In this document: in pieces, positions 38,848-47,937 of the stretch
Layout: every line of letters starts with the position of its first letter
Position numbering within the stretch: position 1 is the stretch's first letter
Source of the DNA: Mesobaculum littorinae
GTDB taxonomy: Bacteria; Pseudomonadota; Alphaproteobacteria; Rhodobacterales; Rhodobacteraceae
Length of the DNA: 64,000 bases
Assembly: GCF_004011175.1 (NCBI RefSeq)
Contig: NZ_RQXX01000001.1
Coordinates: 496,001-560,000 of the forward strand
Direction: 5' to 3'
Notes under the pieces: model-generated
What the model was told of the DNA's origin: nothing
The model's input: only the letters and a program-made list of their open reading frames with translations
Database searches by the model: none
Position numbers and translations under genes: made by a program

Positions 38848-41043
38848 ATGCGCGAGGATTTTCCGAAGACCCGCGATCTGGTGCTGGTGGGCGGCGGCCA
38901 CGCCCACGCCCTGCTGCTCAGGCGCTGGGGCATGGACCCGCTGCCCGGCGCCCGTCTGACGCTGATCGACCCCGCGCCCGTGACCTCCTACACCGGCATG
39001 CTGCCGGGCTTCGTGGCGGGGCACTACAGCCGCGCAACGCTTGAAATCGACCTCGTCCGGCTGGCCCGCCACGCCGGCGCCCGCCTGATCCTGGGGCGGG
39101 CGGACGCGCTCGAAGCCGGGCGCGTGCATGTCGCGGGACGTGGGTGGGTGGCTTTCGACGTGGCCTCGCTCGATATCGGGATCCACGGAGAGATGACCGG
39201 GATCCCGGGTTTTGCCGAACATGGCCACGCAGCCAAGCCGCTCGACCGTTTCGCTGCCGCCTGGGCGGCGCATCGCGATGCGCTGGGCGCGCGTCCCGGG
39301 CTGGCCGCGGCGGGGGCCGCGGTGATCGGCGGCGGGGTCGCGGGGGTCGAGCTTGCCCTGGCCATCGCCCATGGCGGCGAACGGGCGGCGGGCCGGCCGC
39401 TTCCCGTCACGCTGATCGATCGTGACCGCGCCCTGACGGGCGCCAGTCCCGGCGCCGCGCGCGCCCTCCGGGCCCGGCTGGCGGCGGCCGGGATCACGGT
39501 GATCGAGGGCACGCTCGTGGCCGGTATCTCGGGCGACGAGGTGACGCTCGGTGACAACCGCCGTGTCGCCTCGGCCTTCACCGTCGCGGCGGCGGGGGCC
39601 CGGCCGCATGCGTGGCTCGAGCGGACGGGGCTGGCGTTGCACGAGGGGTTCGTCGCCGTCGACGCGCAGCTGCGCAGCCTGTCCGACCCGCAGATATTCG
39701 CGGCGGGCGACTGTGCACATCTGACCCACGCACCGCGACCCAAGGCGGGGGTCTACGCGGTGCGCGCCGCGCCGGTGCTGTTTCACAACCTGCGCGCCGC
39801 GCTGGGGGCGGGCAGACCCCGGCGGTTCCGGCCTCAGGCGCGCTACCTCAAGCTCGTGTCAACCGGCGGGCGCGGGGCGGTGGCCGATCGTGGCGGCTGG
39901 GGGACCGGCATCGCCGCACCGTTGCTCTGGCGCTGGAAGGACCGGATCGACCGCCACTTCATGGAGCGACTTTCCGACCTCAGCCCGATGCCGCGTCCGC
40001 GCGTGCCCGCCCGCGCCGCCCAGGGGTTGGCCGAGGCGGTGGGCGACCGTGCGCCCTGCGGCGGCTGCGGCGCGAAGGTCGGGCAGATGACGCTGGCCTC
40101 GGCGCTCGGCTCCGGCGGCGTGACGCGCGCGGATGTCGAGCTGGGCGTCGGCGACGATGCCGCCGTGCTGCGCATGGGAGACACGCGGCAGGTGCTGACC
40201 ACGGATCATCTGCGCGCTGTGACCGACGATCCTTATGTCATGTCCCGCCTCGCCGCGCTGCACGCGATGGGCGACGTCTGGGCGATGGGGGCCGCGCCGC
40301 AGGCCGTGCTGCCCGTGCTGACGCTTCCCGCCCTCTCGCCGCGCCTTCAGGCCCGAACGCTGACCGAGATCATGGCTGCGGCACACGAGGTCTTCGATGC
40401 CGAGGGCGCCCAGATCGTCGGCGGGCACACCGCGACCGGGACAGAGCTGTCCATAGGCTTCACCGTAACCGGGCTGCTTGACCGGCCCGCCATCGGACTC
40501 GCCGGAGCGCGGCCGGGCGATGCGCTGATCCTGACCAAGCCGCTGGGCTCGGGCACGATCCTGGCCGCCGAGATGGCGCTGCAGGCCCGCGGGCCCGACG
40601 TGGCTGCCGCCTGGGCCGAAATGCAGCGCGGGCAGGGGGCGGCGGCCGACATCCTGGGACAGGCGCATGCGATGACCGACGTGACCGGGTTCGGGCTGGC
40701 CGGGCACCTGACGGGGATGCTGCGGGCCTCGGGCGTGGCGGCGCGGATCGACCTAGGGGCGGTGCCCCTGATGCCGGGCGCGGCCGAGCTCGCGGCGCGC
40801 GGTGTCCGGTCCACCCTCTACTCGGCGAACCGGGCCTCGCTGCCCGAACTCGTCATGCCCTACACGCTGCCCGATACGCCTGCGGCGCACCTGCTCTTCG
40901 ATCCGCAGACGGCCGGCGGGCTCTTGGCGGCGGTGGCGCCTGAAACGGCCGACGACCTTCTGTCCCGCCTGGGTGCGACCGGGTATCCCGCCGCCCGCAT
41001 CGGCGTGATCGTCGCCGGCACGCCGGAGCTGACCTTTGGTTGA
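38848..41043 (+). CDS. selD: Flavoprotein-selenide water dikinase fusion (SelD)
   Basis: SelD makes selenophosphate from selenide and ATP. This 731-residue protein has an N-terminal NADH-dehydrogenase-like FAD domain (about 1-370: LVLVGGGHAHALLLRRWG, AAVIGGGVAGVELALA, and FAAGDCAHL). A full SelD domain follows from about 395: APCGGCGAKVGQ with Cys (not selenocysteine) and Lys, VGDDAAVL, TTDHLRAVTDDPYVM, and MTDVTGFGLAGHL. Such fusions occur in many bacteria; the flavin part may reduce selenium species for the kinase. The gene is the last of a five-gene coupled run from 34043. Its visible client is MnmH at 30688-31746. Confidence 0.96.
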   Translation: MREDFPKTRDLVLVGGGHAHALLLRRWGMDPLPGARLTLIDPAPVTSYTGMLPGFVAGHYSRATLEIDLVRLARHAGARLILGRADALEAGRVHVAGRGWVAFDVASLDIGIHGEMTGIPGFAEHGHAAKPLDRFAAAWAAHRDALGARPGLAAAGAAVIGGGVAGVELALAIAHGGERAAGRPLPVTLIDRDRALTGASPGAARALRARLAAAGITVIEGTLVAGISGDEVTLGDNRRVASAFTVAAAGARPHAWLERTGLALHEGFVAVDAQLRSLSDPQIFAAGDCAHLTHAPRPKAGVYAVRAAPVLFHNLRAALGAGRPRRFRPQARYLKLVSTGGRGAVADRGGWGTGIAAPLLWRWKDRIDRHFMERLSDLSPMPRPRVPARAAQGLAEAVGDRAPCGGCGAKVGQMTLASALGSGGVTRADVELGVGDDAAVLRMGDTRQVLTTDHLRAVTDDPYVMSRLAALHAMGDVWAMGAAPQAVLPVLTLPALSPRLQARTLTEIMAAAHEVFDAEGAQIVGGHTATGTELSIGFTVTGLLDRPAIGLAGARPGDALILTKPLGSGTILAAEMALQARGPDVAAAWAEMQRGQGAAADILGQAHAMTDVTGFGLAGHLTGMLRASGVAARIDLGAVPLMPGAAELAARGVRSTLYSANRASLPELVMPYTLPDTPAAHLLFDPQTAGGLLAAVAPETADDLLSRLGATGYPAARIGVIVAGTPELTFG

Positions 41044-41138
41044 GCGATCATGGCCGGCGGGGCGGCCACTCGCTGGTGGATGCATCAGCCGTGGTCCGGC
41101 ATGCGGTCCGGGGGCCAAGACGGCGCCCGGGACCCATC

Positions 41139-42692
41139 CTATTCGGCGGCGGTCTTCAGCTGGAAACCGCCTTCGATCCGGTCCGAGGGCGCGACGGGGT
41201 AGTCGCCCGAGAAGCAGGCGTCGCAGTATTGCGGCCGCGCCGGATCGCGCCCGCCAGCTTCGCCGACCGCGCGATAAAGCCCGTCGAGAGAGATGAAGCG
41301 GAGGGAATCGACGCCCAGGTGTTCGCGCATTTCCTCTTCGCTCATGTGGCTGGCCAGCAGCTTCTCCCGCTCGGGCGTGTCGACGCCGTAAAAGCACGGC
41401 CACGAGGTCGGCGGCGAGGCGATGCGGAAATGCACCTCGGCGGCGCCGGCATCGAAGATCATCTCCTTGATCTTCCGGCTGGTCGTGCCGCGCACGACAC
41501 TGTCATCGACAAGGATCACCCGCTTGCCGCGGATCAGAGCGCGGTTGACGTTCAGCTTCAGCCGCACGCCCATGTTGCGGATCTGCTCCGTCGGCTCGAT
41601 GAAGGTCCGGCCCATGTACTGGTTGCGGATGATCCCCATCGCGTAGGGAATGCCGGATTCCTGGCTGAAACCGATGGCCGCGGGCGTGCCGCTGTCGGGC
41701 ACCGGGCAGACGATATCTGCGTCGACCGGCGCCTCGCGCGCAAGCTCGACGCCGATCTGGCGGCGCGTCTCGTAGACCGACCGCCCGCCGAGGATCGAAT
41801 CGGGACGCGAGAAATATACATGTTCGAAGATGCAGAACCGCGACTGCGTGGGGGCGAAGGGGCGGTGGCTGGTGACCTCGCCATGTTCGATCACCACCAT
41901 CTCGCCCGGCTCGACCTCGCGCACGAACTCGGCGCCGATGATGTCGAGCGCGCAGGTTTCAGAGCTGAGCGCCCATGCCCCGTCGCCCAGCTGGCCCAGG
42001 ACCAGCGGGCGTACGCCCAGCGGGTCGCGCACGCCGATCAGCTTGGTCCGGGTCATCGCGACGACGGAAAAGGCGCCCTCGACCCGTCGCAGGGCGTCCA
42101 TCATCCGGTCCGGCACCTTGCGCTGCAGCGAGCGGGCCATGAGGTGGATGATGCACTCGCTGTCCGACGCCGACTGGAAGATCGAGCCGCGTTCGATCAG
42201 TTCGCGCCGCAGGGCGTCGGCGTTGGTGATGTTGCCGTTATGGGCGATGGCCGCGCCGCCGAGGCTGAATTCCCCGAAGAAGGGCTGGACGTCGCGCAGC
42301 TGGGTCTGCCCCTTGGAGCCGGAGGTCGAGTACCGCACGTGGCCGATCGACAACTCGCCCGGCAGCGTCTCCATCAGCGATGCCTTGGTGAAGTTGTCGC
42401 GGACGTAGCCGAAGCGGCGGGCCGAGTTGAAGCCCTGTTCGGGGTCGTGGCTGACGATGCCGCCGGCCTCTTGCCCGCGGTGCTGCAGGGCATGCAGGCC
42501 AAGGGCGACGAAGTTCGCGGCCTCGGCCACCCCGATGACGCCGAAGACGCCGCATTCCTCGTGCAGCGTATCGTCGTCGAACGGGTGGGCCGGGAGATGC
42601 GCATCGGCTGACCGAAGGTCGGCCGCCTTGCGATCCAGGGGAGCGCGGGAGCGGTGGCAGGTGGACATGGCTTGGAAGGTCTCCGAATCCAT
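41139..42692 (-). CDS. purF: Amidophosphoribosyltransferase PurF
   Basis: PurF catalyses the first committed step of purine synthesis (PRPP plus glutamine to phosphoribosylamine). The N-terminal glutaminase begins at Cys47 in EECGVFGVIG, so the propeptide would be 46 residues from ATG 42692 or 38 from ATG 42668, long for this family. Glutaminase blocks HRGQEAGGIV and AHNGNITNA are followed by the PRPP motif VILVDDSVVRGTTS and the C-terminal CYG-type region. The 517-residue total is normal apart from the leader. The promoter region is shared with no neighbour; a GT2 gene lies upstream on the same strand. Confidence 0.96.
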   Translation of the reverse strand: MDSETFQAMSTCHRSRAPLDRKAADLRSADAHLPAHPFDDDTLHEECGVFGVIGVAEAANFVALGLHALQHRGQEAGGIVSHDPEQGFNSARRFGYVRDNFTKASLMETLPGELSIGHVRYSTSGSKGQTQLRDVQPFFGEFSLGGAAIAHNGNITNADALRRELIERGSIFQSASDSECIIHLMARSLQRKVPDRMMDALRRVEGAFSVVAMTRTKLIGVRDPLGVRPLVLGQLGDGAWALSSETCALDIIGAEFVREVEPGEMVVIEHGEVTSHRPFAPTQSRFCIFEHVYFSRPDSILGGRSVYETRRQIGVELAREAPVDADIVCPVPDSGTPAAIGFSQESGIPYAMGIIRNQYMGRTFIEPTEQIRNMGVRLKLNVNRALIRGKRVILVDDSVVRGTTSRKIKEMIFDAGAAEVHFRIASPPTSWPCFYGVDTPEREKLLASHMSEEEMREHLGVDSLRFISLDGLYRAVGEAGGRDPARPQYCDACFSGDYPVAPSDRIEGGFQLKTAAE

Positions 42693-42813
42693 CGGGGCCG
42701 GTCGCGGCTTCCTTAACGGCCCGGGCCGGCGTTGTCACGAAACGATCACGTGCGGCACGGGGCAAATTTCCGCGATATCGCCGGGCCCGACGGGCCGCAC
42801 CGGGGTAGCGTGG

Positions 42814-43509
42814 TCAGCGAGGCGGGCGCGGGGCGTAGGCGCGCGCCAGCTCGTCGGAATCGGCCCCGGCGAGGTAGCGCGCCAGAAGGCCTAGGTTGCG
42901 ACCGCCGCGCCGCAGCCAGCCTTCGGCCAGGTAGCGCTCGGCCGAGGTGGTGATGGTGGCGTCCAGCGGCGAAAGGCGGCCGCGAAGGGCGCGGGCCAGG
43001 GCCACGTCTTCCATCAGCGGCAGGTCGGGCACGCCGCCCGCCCGGGCCAGCACGTCGCGCGCGATCAGCAGCCCCTGGTCGCCGTAGGGCAGGCCTAGCC
43101 GCGCCGCCCGCAGGTTCGCCCAGCCCGCGACCAGCCGCGGCGGCAGGCCGGTGGCGCGGAAGGCCAGGCGGAAATACCCTGCACGCTCGGGGCTTTGCCC
43201 CATGTGGCGGGCGACGCTGTCGGTCCAGCCCCGCGGCAGGTGGCAATCGGCGTGCAGGATCAGCAGCCAGTCGCCCCGGGCCGCCGCCACGCCGCGCGCG
43301 ATCTGGCCACCGCGTCCCGCCGGGCCCGGCACCCAGGCGGCGCCCAGATCCTCGGCCACGCGGCGTGTCGCGTCGGTCGATCCGCCGTCGGCGACCACCA
43401 TCTCGCGCACCAGACCCTCTGACACGCCCTCGACCAGAGGGACCGAGGCAGCGGCCAGCGCGTCGGCTGCATTGAGGGTGGGGATCACGATCGACAGGGG
43501 GGCGGGCAT
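42814..43509 (-). CDS. Family 2 glycosyltransferase
   Basis: A 231-residue GT2 enzyme. It starts LSIVIPTLNAADAL, has the nucleotide-binding VVADGGSTDATRRVAE, the DxD-type LILHADCHLP and the acceptor-loop EDVALARAL. It resembles the short soluble GT2 group often next to radical-SAM or arsenosugar-type genes, but none is present here. ATG 43509 is clear. It is divergent from ygfZ (95-base gap). Acceptor and donor are unknown. Confidence 0.88.
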   Translation of the reverse strand: MPAPLSIVIPTLNAADALAAASVPLVEGVSEGLVREMVVADGGSTDATRRVAEDLGAAWVPGPAGRGGQIARGVAAARGDWLLILHADCHLPRGWTDSVARHMGQSPERAGYFRLAFRATGLPPRLVAGWANLRAARLGLPYGDQGLLIARDVLARAGGVPDLPLMEDVALARALRGRLSPLDATITTSAERYLAEGWLRRGGRNLGLLARYLAGADSDELARAYAPRPPR

Positions 43510-43604
43510 GGCGGCTCTCGCGTCGGGGCAGGCGGGCAGGGCGGGTGACGTGACCGGCCCGCACCCCTATCTAAGGGACGCACCACAGAATGGGGAGCCC
43601 GACG

Positions 43605-44420
43605 ATGACCTTGCCCGCAGAAGACCCCGCGACCGTCAACGCGACGCAGACCGCCACCACCGACCCTCGCTCCGAGGCGCGCAGCATTCTTGCGCTTGGC
43701 GGGCCCGACCGCCGGGCGTTCCTGCAGGATCTGGTGACGAACAAGGTGCCGGGTCCCGAGGACGGGCTTGTCTATGCCGCGCTCTTGACGCCGCAGGGCA
43801 AGTACCTGGCCGATTTCTTCCTCTTCGACCGGGACGAGACGCTGTACCTCGATACCTCGGCCGCGCTGGTCGCGGGGCTGACGCAGCGGCTGACGCTGTA
43901 TCGGCTGAGGCGCAAGGTCACGATCGAGCCCTCGGGTCTTTCCGTTGCGCGCGGCACCGGCACGGCGCCCGAGGGGGCGTTTGCCGACCCGCGTCATCCG
44001 GACCTGGGCTGGCGGGCCTATGGCGACGCGGCCACCCTGCCCGAAGAGGACGCGACCGACTGGGACGCGCTGCGGGTCACGCATTGCATCCCGGCCACCG
44101 GGATCGAGCTGATCCCCGACGAGACCTTTCCGCTGGAGGCGGGGTTCGAACGCCTGAACGGGGTCGATTTCCGAAAGGGCTGTTATGTCGGGCAGGAGGT
44201 GACGGCGCGGATGAAGCACAAGACCGAGCTGCGCAAGGGGCTGGCCACGGTCGACGTCTCGGGCGAGGCGCCCGTCGGCACCCCGATCCTTGCGAGCGAC
44301 CGCGCGGCGGGGGCGCTTTACACGCAGGCAGGGGGGCGCGGGATTGCCTATCTTCGCTTCGACCGGGCGGAAGGGGCAGAGCTGTCTGCGGGCGCCGCAC
44401 GGGTGACGTGGGCCGGCTGA
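43605..44420 (+). CDS. ygfZ: Folate-binding protein YgfZ
   Basis: YgfZ (GcvT-like) uses tetrahydrofolate and helps maintain certain Fe-S enzymes such as the tRNA methylthiotransferase MiaB. The 271-residue protein has the defining motif KGCYVGQEVTARM (near 187-199) with its redox Cys, the N-terminal RRAFLQDLVTN, and LTPQGKYLADFF. ATG 43605 is favoured over 43590 because GGGGAG lies eight bases before it. It is divergent from the GT2 gene. Confidence 0.92.
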   Translation: MTLPAEDPATVNATQTATTDPRSEARSILALGGPDRRAFLQDLVTNKVPGPEDGLVYAALLTPQGKYLADFFLFDRDETLYLDTSAALVAGLTQRLTLYRLRRKVTIEPSGLSVARGTGTAPEGAFADPRHPDLGWRAYGDAATLPEEDATDWDALRVTHCIPATGIELIPDETFPLEAGFERLNGVDFRKGCYVGQEVTARMKHKTELRKGLATVDVSGEAPVGTPILASDRAAGALYTQAGGRGIAYLRFDRAEGAELSAGAARVTWAG

Positions 44421-44547
44421 GCCCATGGAAACACGGCCCGGCCGCAGCAGTGGGGCGGTCGGACCGAAACGCGAGTCGGGTAAGGGGCCACCGGGATAGT
44501 CGGGCCGGCAGGCACTGGCAGTCTGCCGCGAGGCCAGTGTGAAACGC

Positions 44548-44576
44548 AAAAAGGGGCGACGCATGGCGCCGCCCCC
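44548..44576 (-). terminator. Intrinsic terminator of efp
   Basis: On the minus strand GGGGCGGCG pairs with CGTCGCCCC (one G-T pair) around a short loop, followed directly by TTTTT. It lies 26 bases after the efp stop. Confidence 0.85.
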
Positions 44577-44601
44577 TCGCATATCGTCGCTTCGCGGACG
44601 G

Positions 44602-45165
44602 TCAGGCGCGTTCGGAGTATTCCATGGTCTCGGTGTTCACCACGATGTCCTCGTCCTGGCCCACGAAGGGCGGCACCATGACCTTGACCCCGTTGTCCAG
44701 CAGGGCGGGCTTGAAGCTGTTGGCGGCGGTCTGGCCCTTCACGACCGGCTCGGTCTCGACGACCTTGCAAGTGACCTTTTGCGGCAGCGTCGCGTTCAGC
44801 GCCTCGTCGCCGTAATATTCGATGGTGATCGTCATCCCGTCCTGAAGGAAGGGACGGCGTTCGCCGAGGATGTCCGCGGGCAGGGCGATCTGGTCGAAGG
44901 TCTCGGCATCCATGAAGGTCAGCATGCCGTCGCTTTCGAACAGGAACTGCTGGTCCTTCTGGTCAAGGCGCACACGCTCGACCTTGTCGGCCGAGCGGAA
45001 GCGTTCGTTCAGCTTCGAGCCGTTGCGCAGGTTGCGCAGTTCGACCTGGGCAAAGGCGCCGCCCTTGCCGGGCTTCACATGGTCGACCTTCACCGCCGCC
45101 CAAAGGCCGCCGTTGTGCTCCAGCACGTTACCGGGGCGGATCTCGTTACCGTTGATCTTGGGCAT
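44602..45165 (-). CDS. efp: Elongation factor P
   Basis: EF-P rescues ribosomes stalled at polyproline. The 187-residue three-domain protein has the modifiable loop [10 protein letters not shown] with Lys at the tip (residue 34), the type modified by EpmA/EpmB or left bare. No modification gene is in the window. Other blocks are YMDSESYD-like [13 protein letters not shown] and the C-terminal [28 protein letters not shown] 45165 is clear, and a terminator follows the stop. Confidence 0.97.
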   Translation of the reverse strand: MPKINGNEIRPGNVLEHNGGLWAAVKVDHVKPGKGGAFAQVELRNLRNGSKLNERFRSADKVERVRLDQKDQQFLFESDGMLTFMDAETFDQIALPADILGERRPFLQDGMTITIEYYGDEALNATLPQKVTCKVVETEPVVKGQTAANSFKPALLDNGVKVMVPPFVGQDEDIVVNTETMEYSERA

Positions 45166-45383
45166 TGGGCAAAACCGTGTCGAAAGGTTGATGGATTGGC
45201 GCGCGCCTCTATATCTGGCGGATCAGACGCTGACAAGGCGGACGGTCTAGCGATGCCTTCGGGCTAGCCATGCAGTGAGCGCATAGGGGGCATTCCGAAA
45301 GAGAAGACCAGAATCGGCGCAGGATTTTGCATAAGGGACGCCACGCCGAAAAATGCAAGAGCAATAGACCAAAGGACGACGAG

Positions 45384-45701
45384 ATGTCAGATTTCGTTGA
45401 CGGCACTGCTTTCAACCACGAACAGGGCAACCGGGCACGCAAGCTCTTTGCCGCCGTGGTGCTGGCCGCGCTCGATGATGCCATCGCCGACGACAAGAAG
45501 TACGGCAACGGACCCGAACAGATCGCCCGCTGGGCGCGGTCGCGTGACGGTCGCGAGGTTCTGTCCTGCGCCGGTATCGATCCCAACGAGCGGGTCGTTT
45601 CCGGGCTGATGGAGTTCGTATCGAAAGGTGTCCGCACCTCGGTCGCGCTGTCGCGCGAGGAAAGCGAACGCCGCCACGCCGCCCAGGCGGAAGCCGCCTG
45701 A
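45384..45701 (+). CDS. Conserved Rhodobacterales small protein (probably DUF6280)
   Basis: A 105-residue soluble protein, mostly helical and charged: VDGTAFNHEQGNRARKLFAAVVLAALDDAIADDKKYGNGPEQIARWARSRDGREVLSCAGIDPNERV. I believe it belongs to DUF6280, a family seen in Rhodobacterales; no function is known to me. ATG 45384 is preceded by AAAGGA and the gene has a private terminator at 45745-45777. It is monocistronic and divergent from efp across 219 bases that hold no other gene. Confidence 0.75.
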   Translation: MSDFVDGTAFNHEQGNRARKLFAAVVLAALDDAIADDKKYGNGPEQIARWARSRDGREVLSCAGIDPNERVVSGLMEFVSKGVRTSVALSREESERRHAAQAEAA

Positions 45702-45744
45702 GCCACTCCGACGCCCGCCTGTCGCGCCGCGTCGGCTTTTGAGA

Positions 45745-45777
45745 AAAGCGCGTCCCCTCGGGGACGCGCTTTTTCTT
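45745..45777 (+). terminator. Intrinsic terminator after the DUF6280-like gene
   Basis: AGCGCGTCCC pairs perfectly with GGGACGCGCT around CTCG, followed by a T-rich run. A strong terminator. Confidence 0.9.
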
Positions 45778-45895
45778 TGTCTGGCAGTTCCATGCTGCTG
45801 GGGCTGGGGTATCTGGGGGCGTGCGCGACGCGCCGTGCGTGCCACACCCTTCGCGTCATTCTGCCCCGTCAGCCGGGCCGGGCGGGTCGGTGCCG

Positions 45896-46327
45896 TCAGA
45901 CGGCGCGGTCGAACTTCGTCGCCAGATGAATCATGCTTTCCGAAGATCGCACGCCGGTGATCGTGCCGATCCGGTCCAGCACGCCGTCCAGCTCCTGCGT
46001 CGTCTCGGCGGTGACCGACAGGATCAGGTCGACGCGCCCGGTGGTGGTGTGCACCGTTTCGATCTCGGGCATGGGCTTCAGCCGCTGCAGGATGCCCGGC
46101 GTGGTCCGCGGTTCGACCTGCAGCAGCACGGTGGCGCGGATCCGGCGCAGGGTCAGGGCCTGCCCCAACTTCACAGTGTATCCGGCGATCACGCCTGTCC
46201 GTTCCATCCGCTCGATACGGGCCTGCACGGTGGACCGCGCCACCTTGAACCGCCGCGCCAGCCTTGATGTCGAGGTCGAGCTGTCGGCGGCCAGCGCCGC
46301 GAGGATCTTCTGATCGAGTTCGTCCAT
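45896..46327 (-). CDS. Lrp/AsnC-family transcriptional regulator
   Basis: A 143-residue Lrp-type regulator with an N-terminal helix-turn-helix (about 3-60: ELDQKILAALAADSSTSTSRLARRFKVARSTVQARIERM) and the RAM effector domain (about 68-135: VLLQVEPRTTPGILQRLKP, HTTTGRVDLILSV). ATG 46327 is chosen because GAAGGG lies six bases before it. It is divergent from ornithine decarboxylase and the gap holds symmetric repeats, so it very likely controls that gene. Its ligand is probably an amino acid such as ornithine or arginine; that is inference. Confidence 0.9.
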   Translation of the reverse strand: MDELDQKILAALAADSSTSTSRLARRFKVARSTVQARIERMERTGVIAGYTVKLGQALTLRRIRATVLLQVEPRTTPGILQRLKPMPEIETVHTTTGRVDLILSVTAETTQELDGVLDRIGTITGVRSSESMIHLATKFDRAV

Positions 46328-46376
46328 GTCCATCCCTTCGGCGCCGTCCCGCCACACATGACAATATGACCAAGAC

Positions 46377-46412
46377 TTTCGTCAATTCAACGACGAAATC
46401 GGACAATTCAAC
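46377..46412. promoter_or_regulatory. Lrp-type operator candidate between lrp and odc
   Basis: TTTCGTC (46377-46383) and GACGAAA (46392-46398) form a perfect inverted repeat with an eight-base spacer. CAATTCAAC also recurs directly at 46383-46391 and 46404-46412, a 21-bp (two-turn) period. Confidence 0.6.
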
Positions 46413-46578
46413 CCTTTCCAACGGTGAGATTCGCCGCCATATGCGCTTCACTTACTTTCAGGAACAAAGGGCGGCCCGCCGGGTCAGCACCTGGCCTGGT
46501 TCGCGACACGCGCAAGCGTCTCCCGACCCGTAAAGCCGGGGCAAGAGGTGGCTGCCATTCATGGCTGGAGGCAAGTTC

Positions 46579-47721
46579 ATGGGGCTTTCGAAAACGATCT
46601 GGGCTACCCCGTCCGAGTACCTTGCAAAGGAAGAGCCGGAGAACCCGGTCCTGTTCTTTTCGCCCGCGACGCTGCAGGCGACCGCGCGGCGGTTTCTCGA
46701 CGGTTTTCCGGGCCTCGTGACCTATGCCGTCAAGTCGAACCCCGACGAGATGGTGATCGCCAACCTCGTGGCCGCGGGGATCCGCGGCTTCGACGTGGCC
46801 TCGATTTTCGAAATCGACCTGATCCGGCGCGTCGCCCCCGGCGCAGCGATGCACTACAACAACCCCGTCCGGTCGCGCGGCGAGATTGCCGAGGCGGTTG
46901 AACTGGGCGTGCGCTCCTTCTCGGTCGACAGCCGGTCCGAGCTTGCCAAGCTGGTCGAACTGGTGCCTGCCGGGTCGGAAATCTCGGTGCGGTTCAAGCT
47001 GCCCGTCGCCGGCGCCGCCTATGACTTCGGCGCAAAGTTCGGCGCGACGTCCGAGCTCGCGACCGAGCTTCTGGCGATGGTGGCCCAGGCGGGGCTCGTG
47101 CCCTCGCTGACCTTCCACCCCGGAACCCAGTGCACCGATCCCATGGCGTGGGACGCCTACCTGCGCGCCGCGGCCGAGATCGCGCATCGCGCCGACGTGC
47201 GCATCGCCCGGCTGAACGTCGGCGGCGGCTTTCCCGCGCATCGCCTGATTGACGTCGCGCCCGAGGTCGAAACGATCTTTGACCTGATCGACCGCGTGAC
47301 CGGCGAAGCCTTCGGCGAAGATCGCCCTGCGCTGATCTGCGAACCCGGGCGGGGTCTTGTCGCCGAAAGCTTCACGCTGGCGACCCGGGTGCGGGCGATC
47401 CGCGACGATGCGCACGTGTTCCTGAACGACGGGGTCTATGGCGGACTGGCCGAACTGCCGCTGATCGGCATCATCGACCGGACCGAGGTGCGCGATGCGC
47501 ATGGCCAGCGTCGCGACGGCGCCCCGCGCGGGCGCATCGTCTTCGGCCCCACCTGCGACAGCGTGGATCGCCTGCCGGGCGAACTGGCGCTGCCGGGCGA
47601 CATGGAAGAGGGCGATTTCGTCGTCTTCCATGGCATGGGCGCCTATTCGACGGCGACCGTGACGCGGTTCAACGGCTTCGGCGTGCTCGACATCGCCACG
47701 GTGATGCGGCTGACCGACTGA
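46579..47721 (+). CDS. Type III PLP-dependent ornithine (or lysine) decarboxylase
   Basis: A fold-type III decarboxylase (eukaryotic-ODC/alanine-racemase fold) that makes putrescine from ornithine, or cadaverine from lysine. The 380-residue protein has the PLP lysine in VTYAVKSNPDE, the phosphate-binding LNVGGGFPA, CEPGRGLVAES, and the catalytic Cys motif GPTCDSVD. ATG 46579 has GGAGG seven bases upstream; ATG 46561 is an alternative. Divergent to an Lrp regulator. With speD and speE it supplies spermidine synthesis. Substrate choice between ornithine and lysine cannot be decided by eye. Confidence 0.93.
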   Translation: MGLSKTIWATPSEYLAKEEPENPVLFFSPATLQATARRFLDGFPGLVTYAVKSNPDEMVIANLVAAGIRGFDVASIFEIDLIRRVAPGAAMHYNNPVRSRGEIAEAVELGVRSFSVDSRSELAKLVELVPAGSEISVRFKLPVAGAAYDFGAKFGATSELATELLAMVAQAGLVPSLTFHPGTQCTDPMAWDAYLRAAAEIAHRADVRIARLNVGGGFPAHRLIDVAPEVETIFDLIDRVTGEAFGEDRPALICEPGRGLVAESFTLATRVRAIRDDAHVFLNDGVYGGLAELPLIGIIDRTEVRDAHGQRRDGAPRGRIVFGPTCDSVDRLPGELALPGDMEEGDFVVFHGMGAYSTATVTRFNGFGVLDIATVMRLTD

Positions 47722-47750
47722 CGTCTGCTCGCCTTTGGGCTCACCTCATG

Positions 47751-47791
47751 AACGGCGCGTGATCCGGCCCGGGTCGCGCGCCGTTTCGTTT
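47751..47791 (+). terminator. Terminator-like hairpin after ornithine decarboxylase
   Basis: AACGGCGCG (47751-47759) pairs with CGCGCCGTT (47777-47785) with an inner GATCC/GGGTC stem. A short T-rich stretch follows. Confidence 0.6.
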
Positions 47792-47937
47792 GGGGACTCA
47801 CGTGGGCCAGGGGGCCGTGTCCTGCGGCGGTCGGCGGGGCCGGCGGGGCTGGACAGCGCGTGGCGCGCGGTTACTCTGCGCCTCAAGGGACGGCGTGCAG
47901 CTTCGGATGCCGCGCCGCGCACAAGGGAGAGAGAGCC

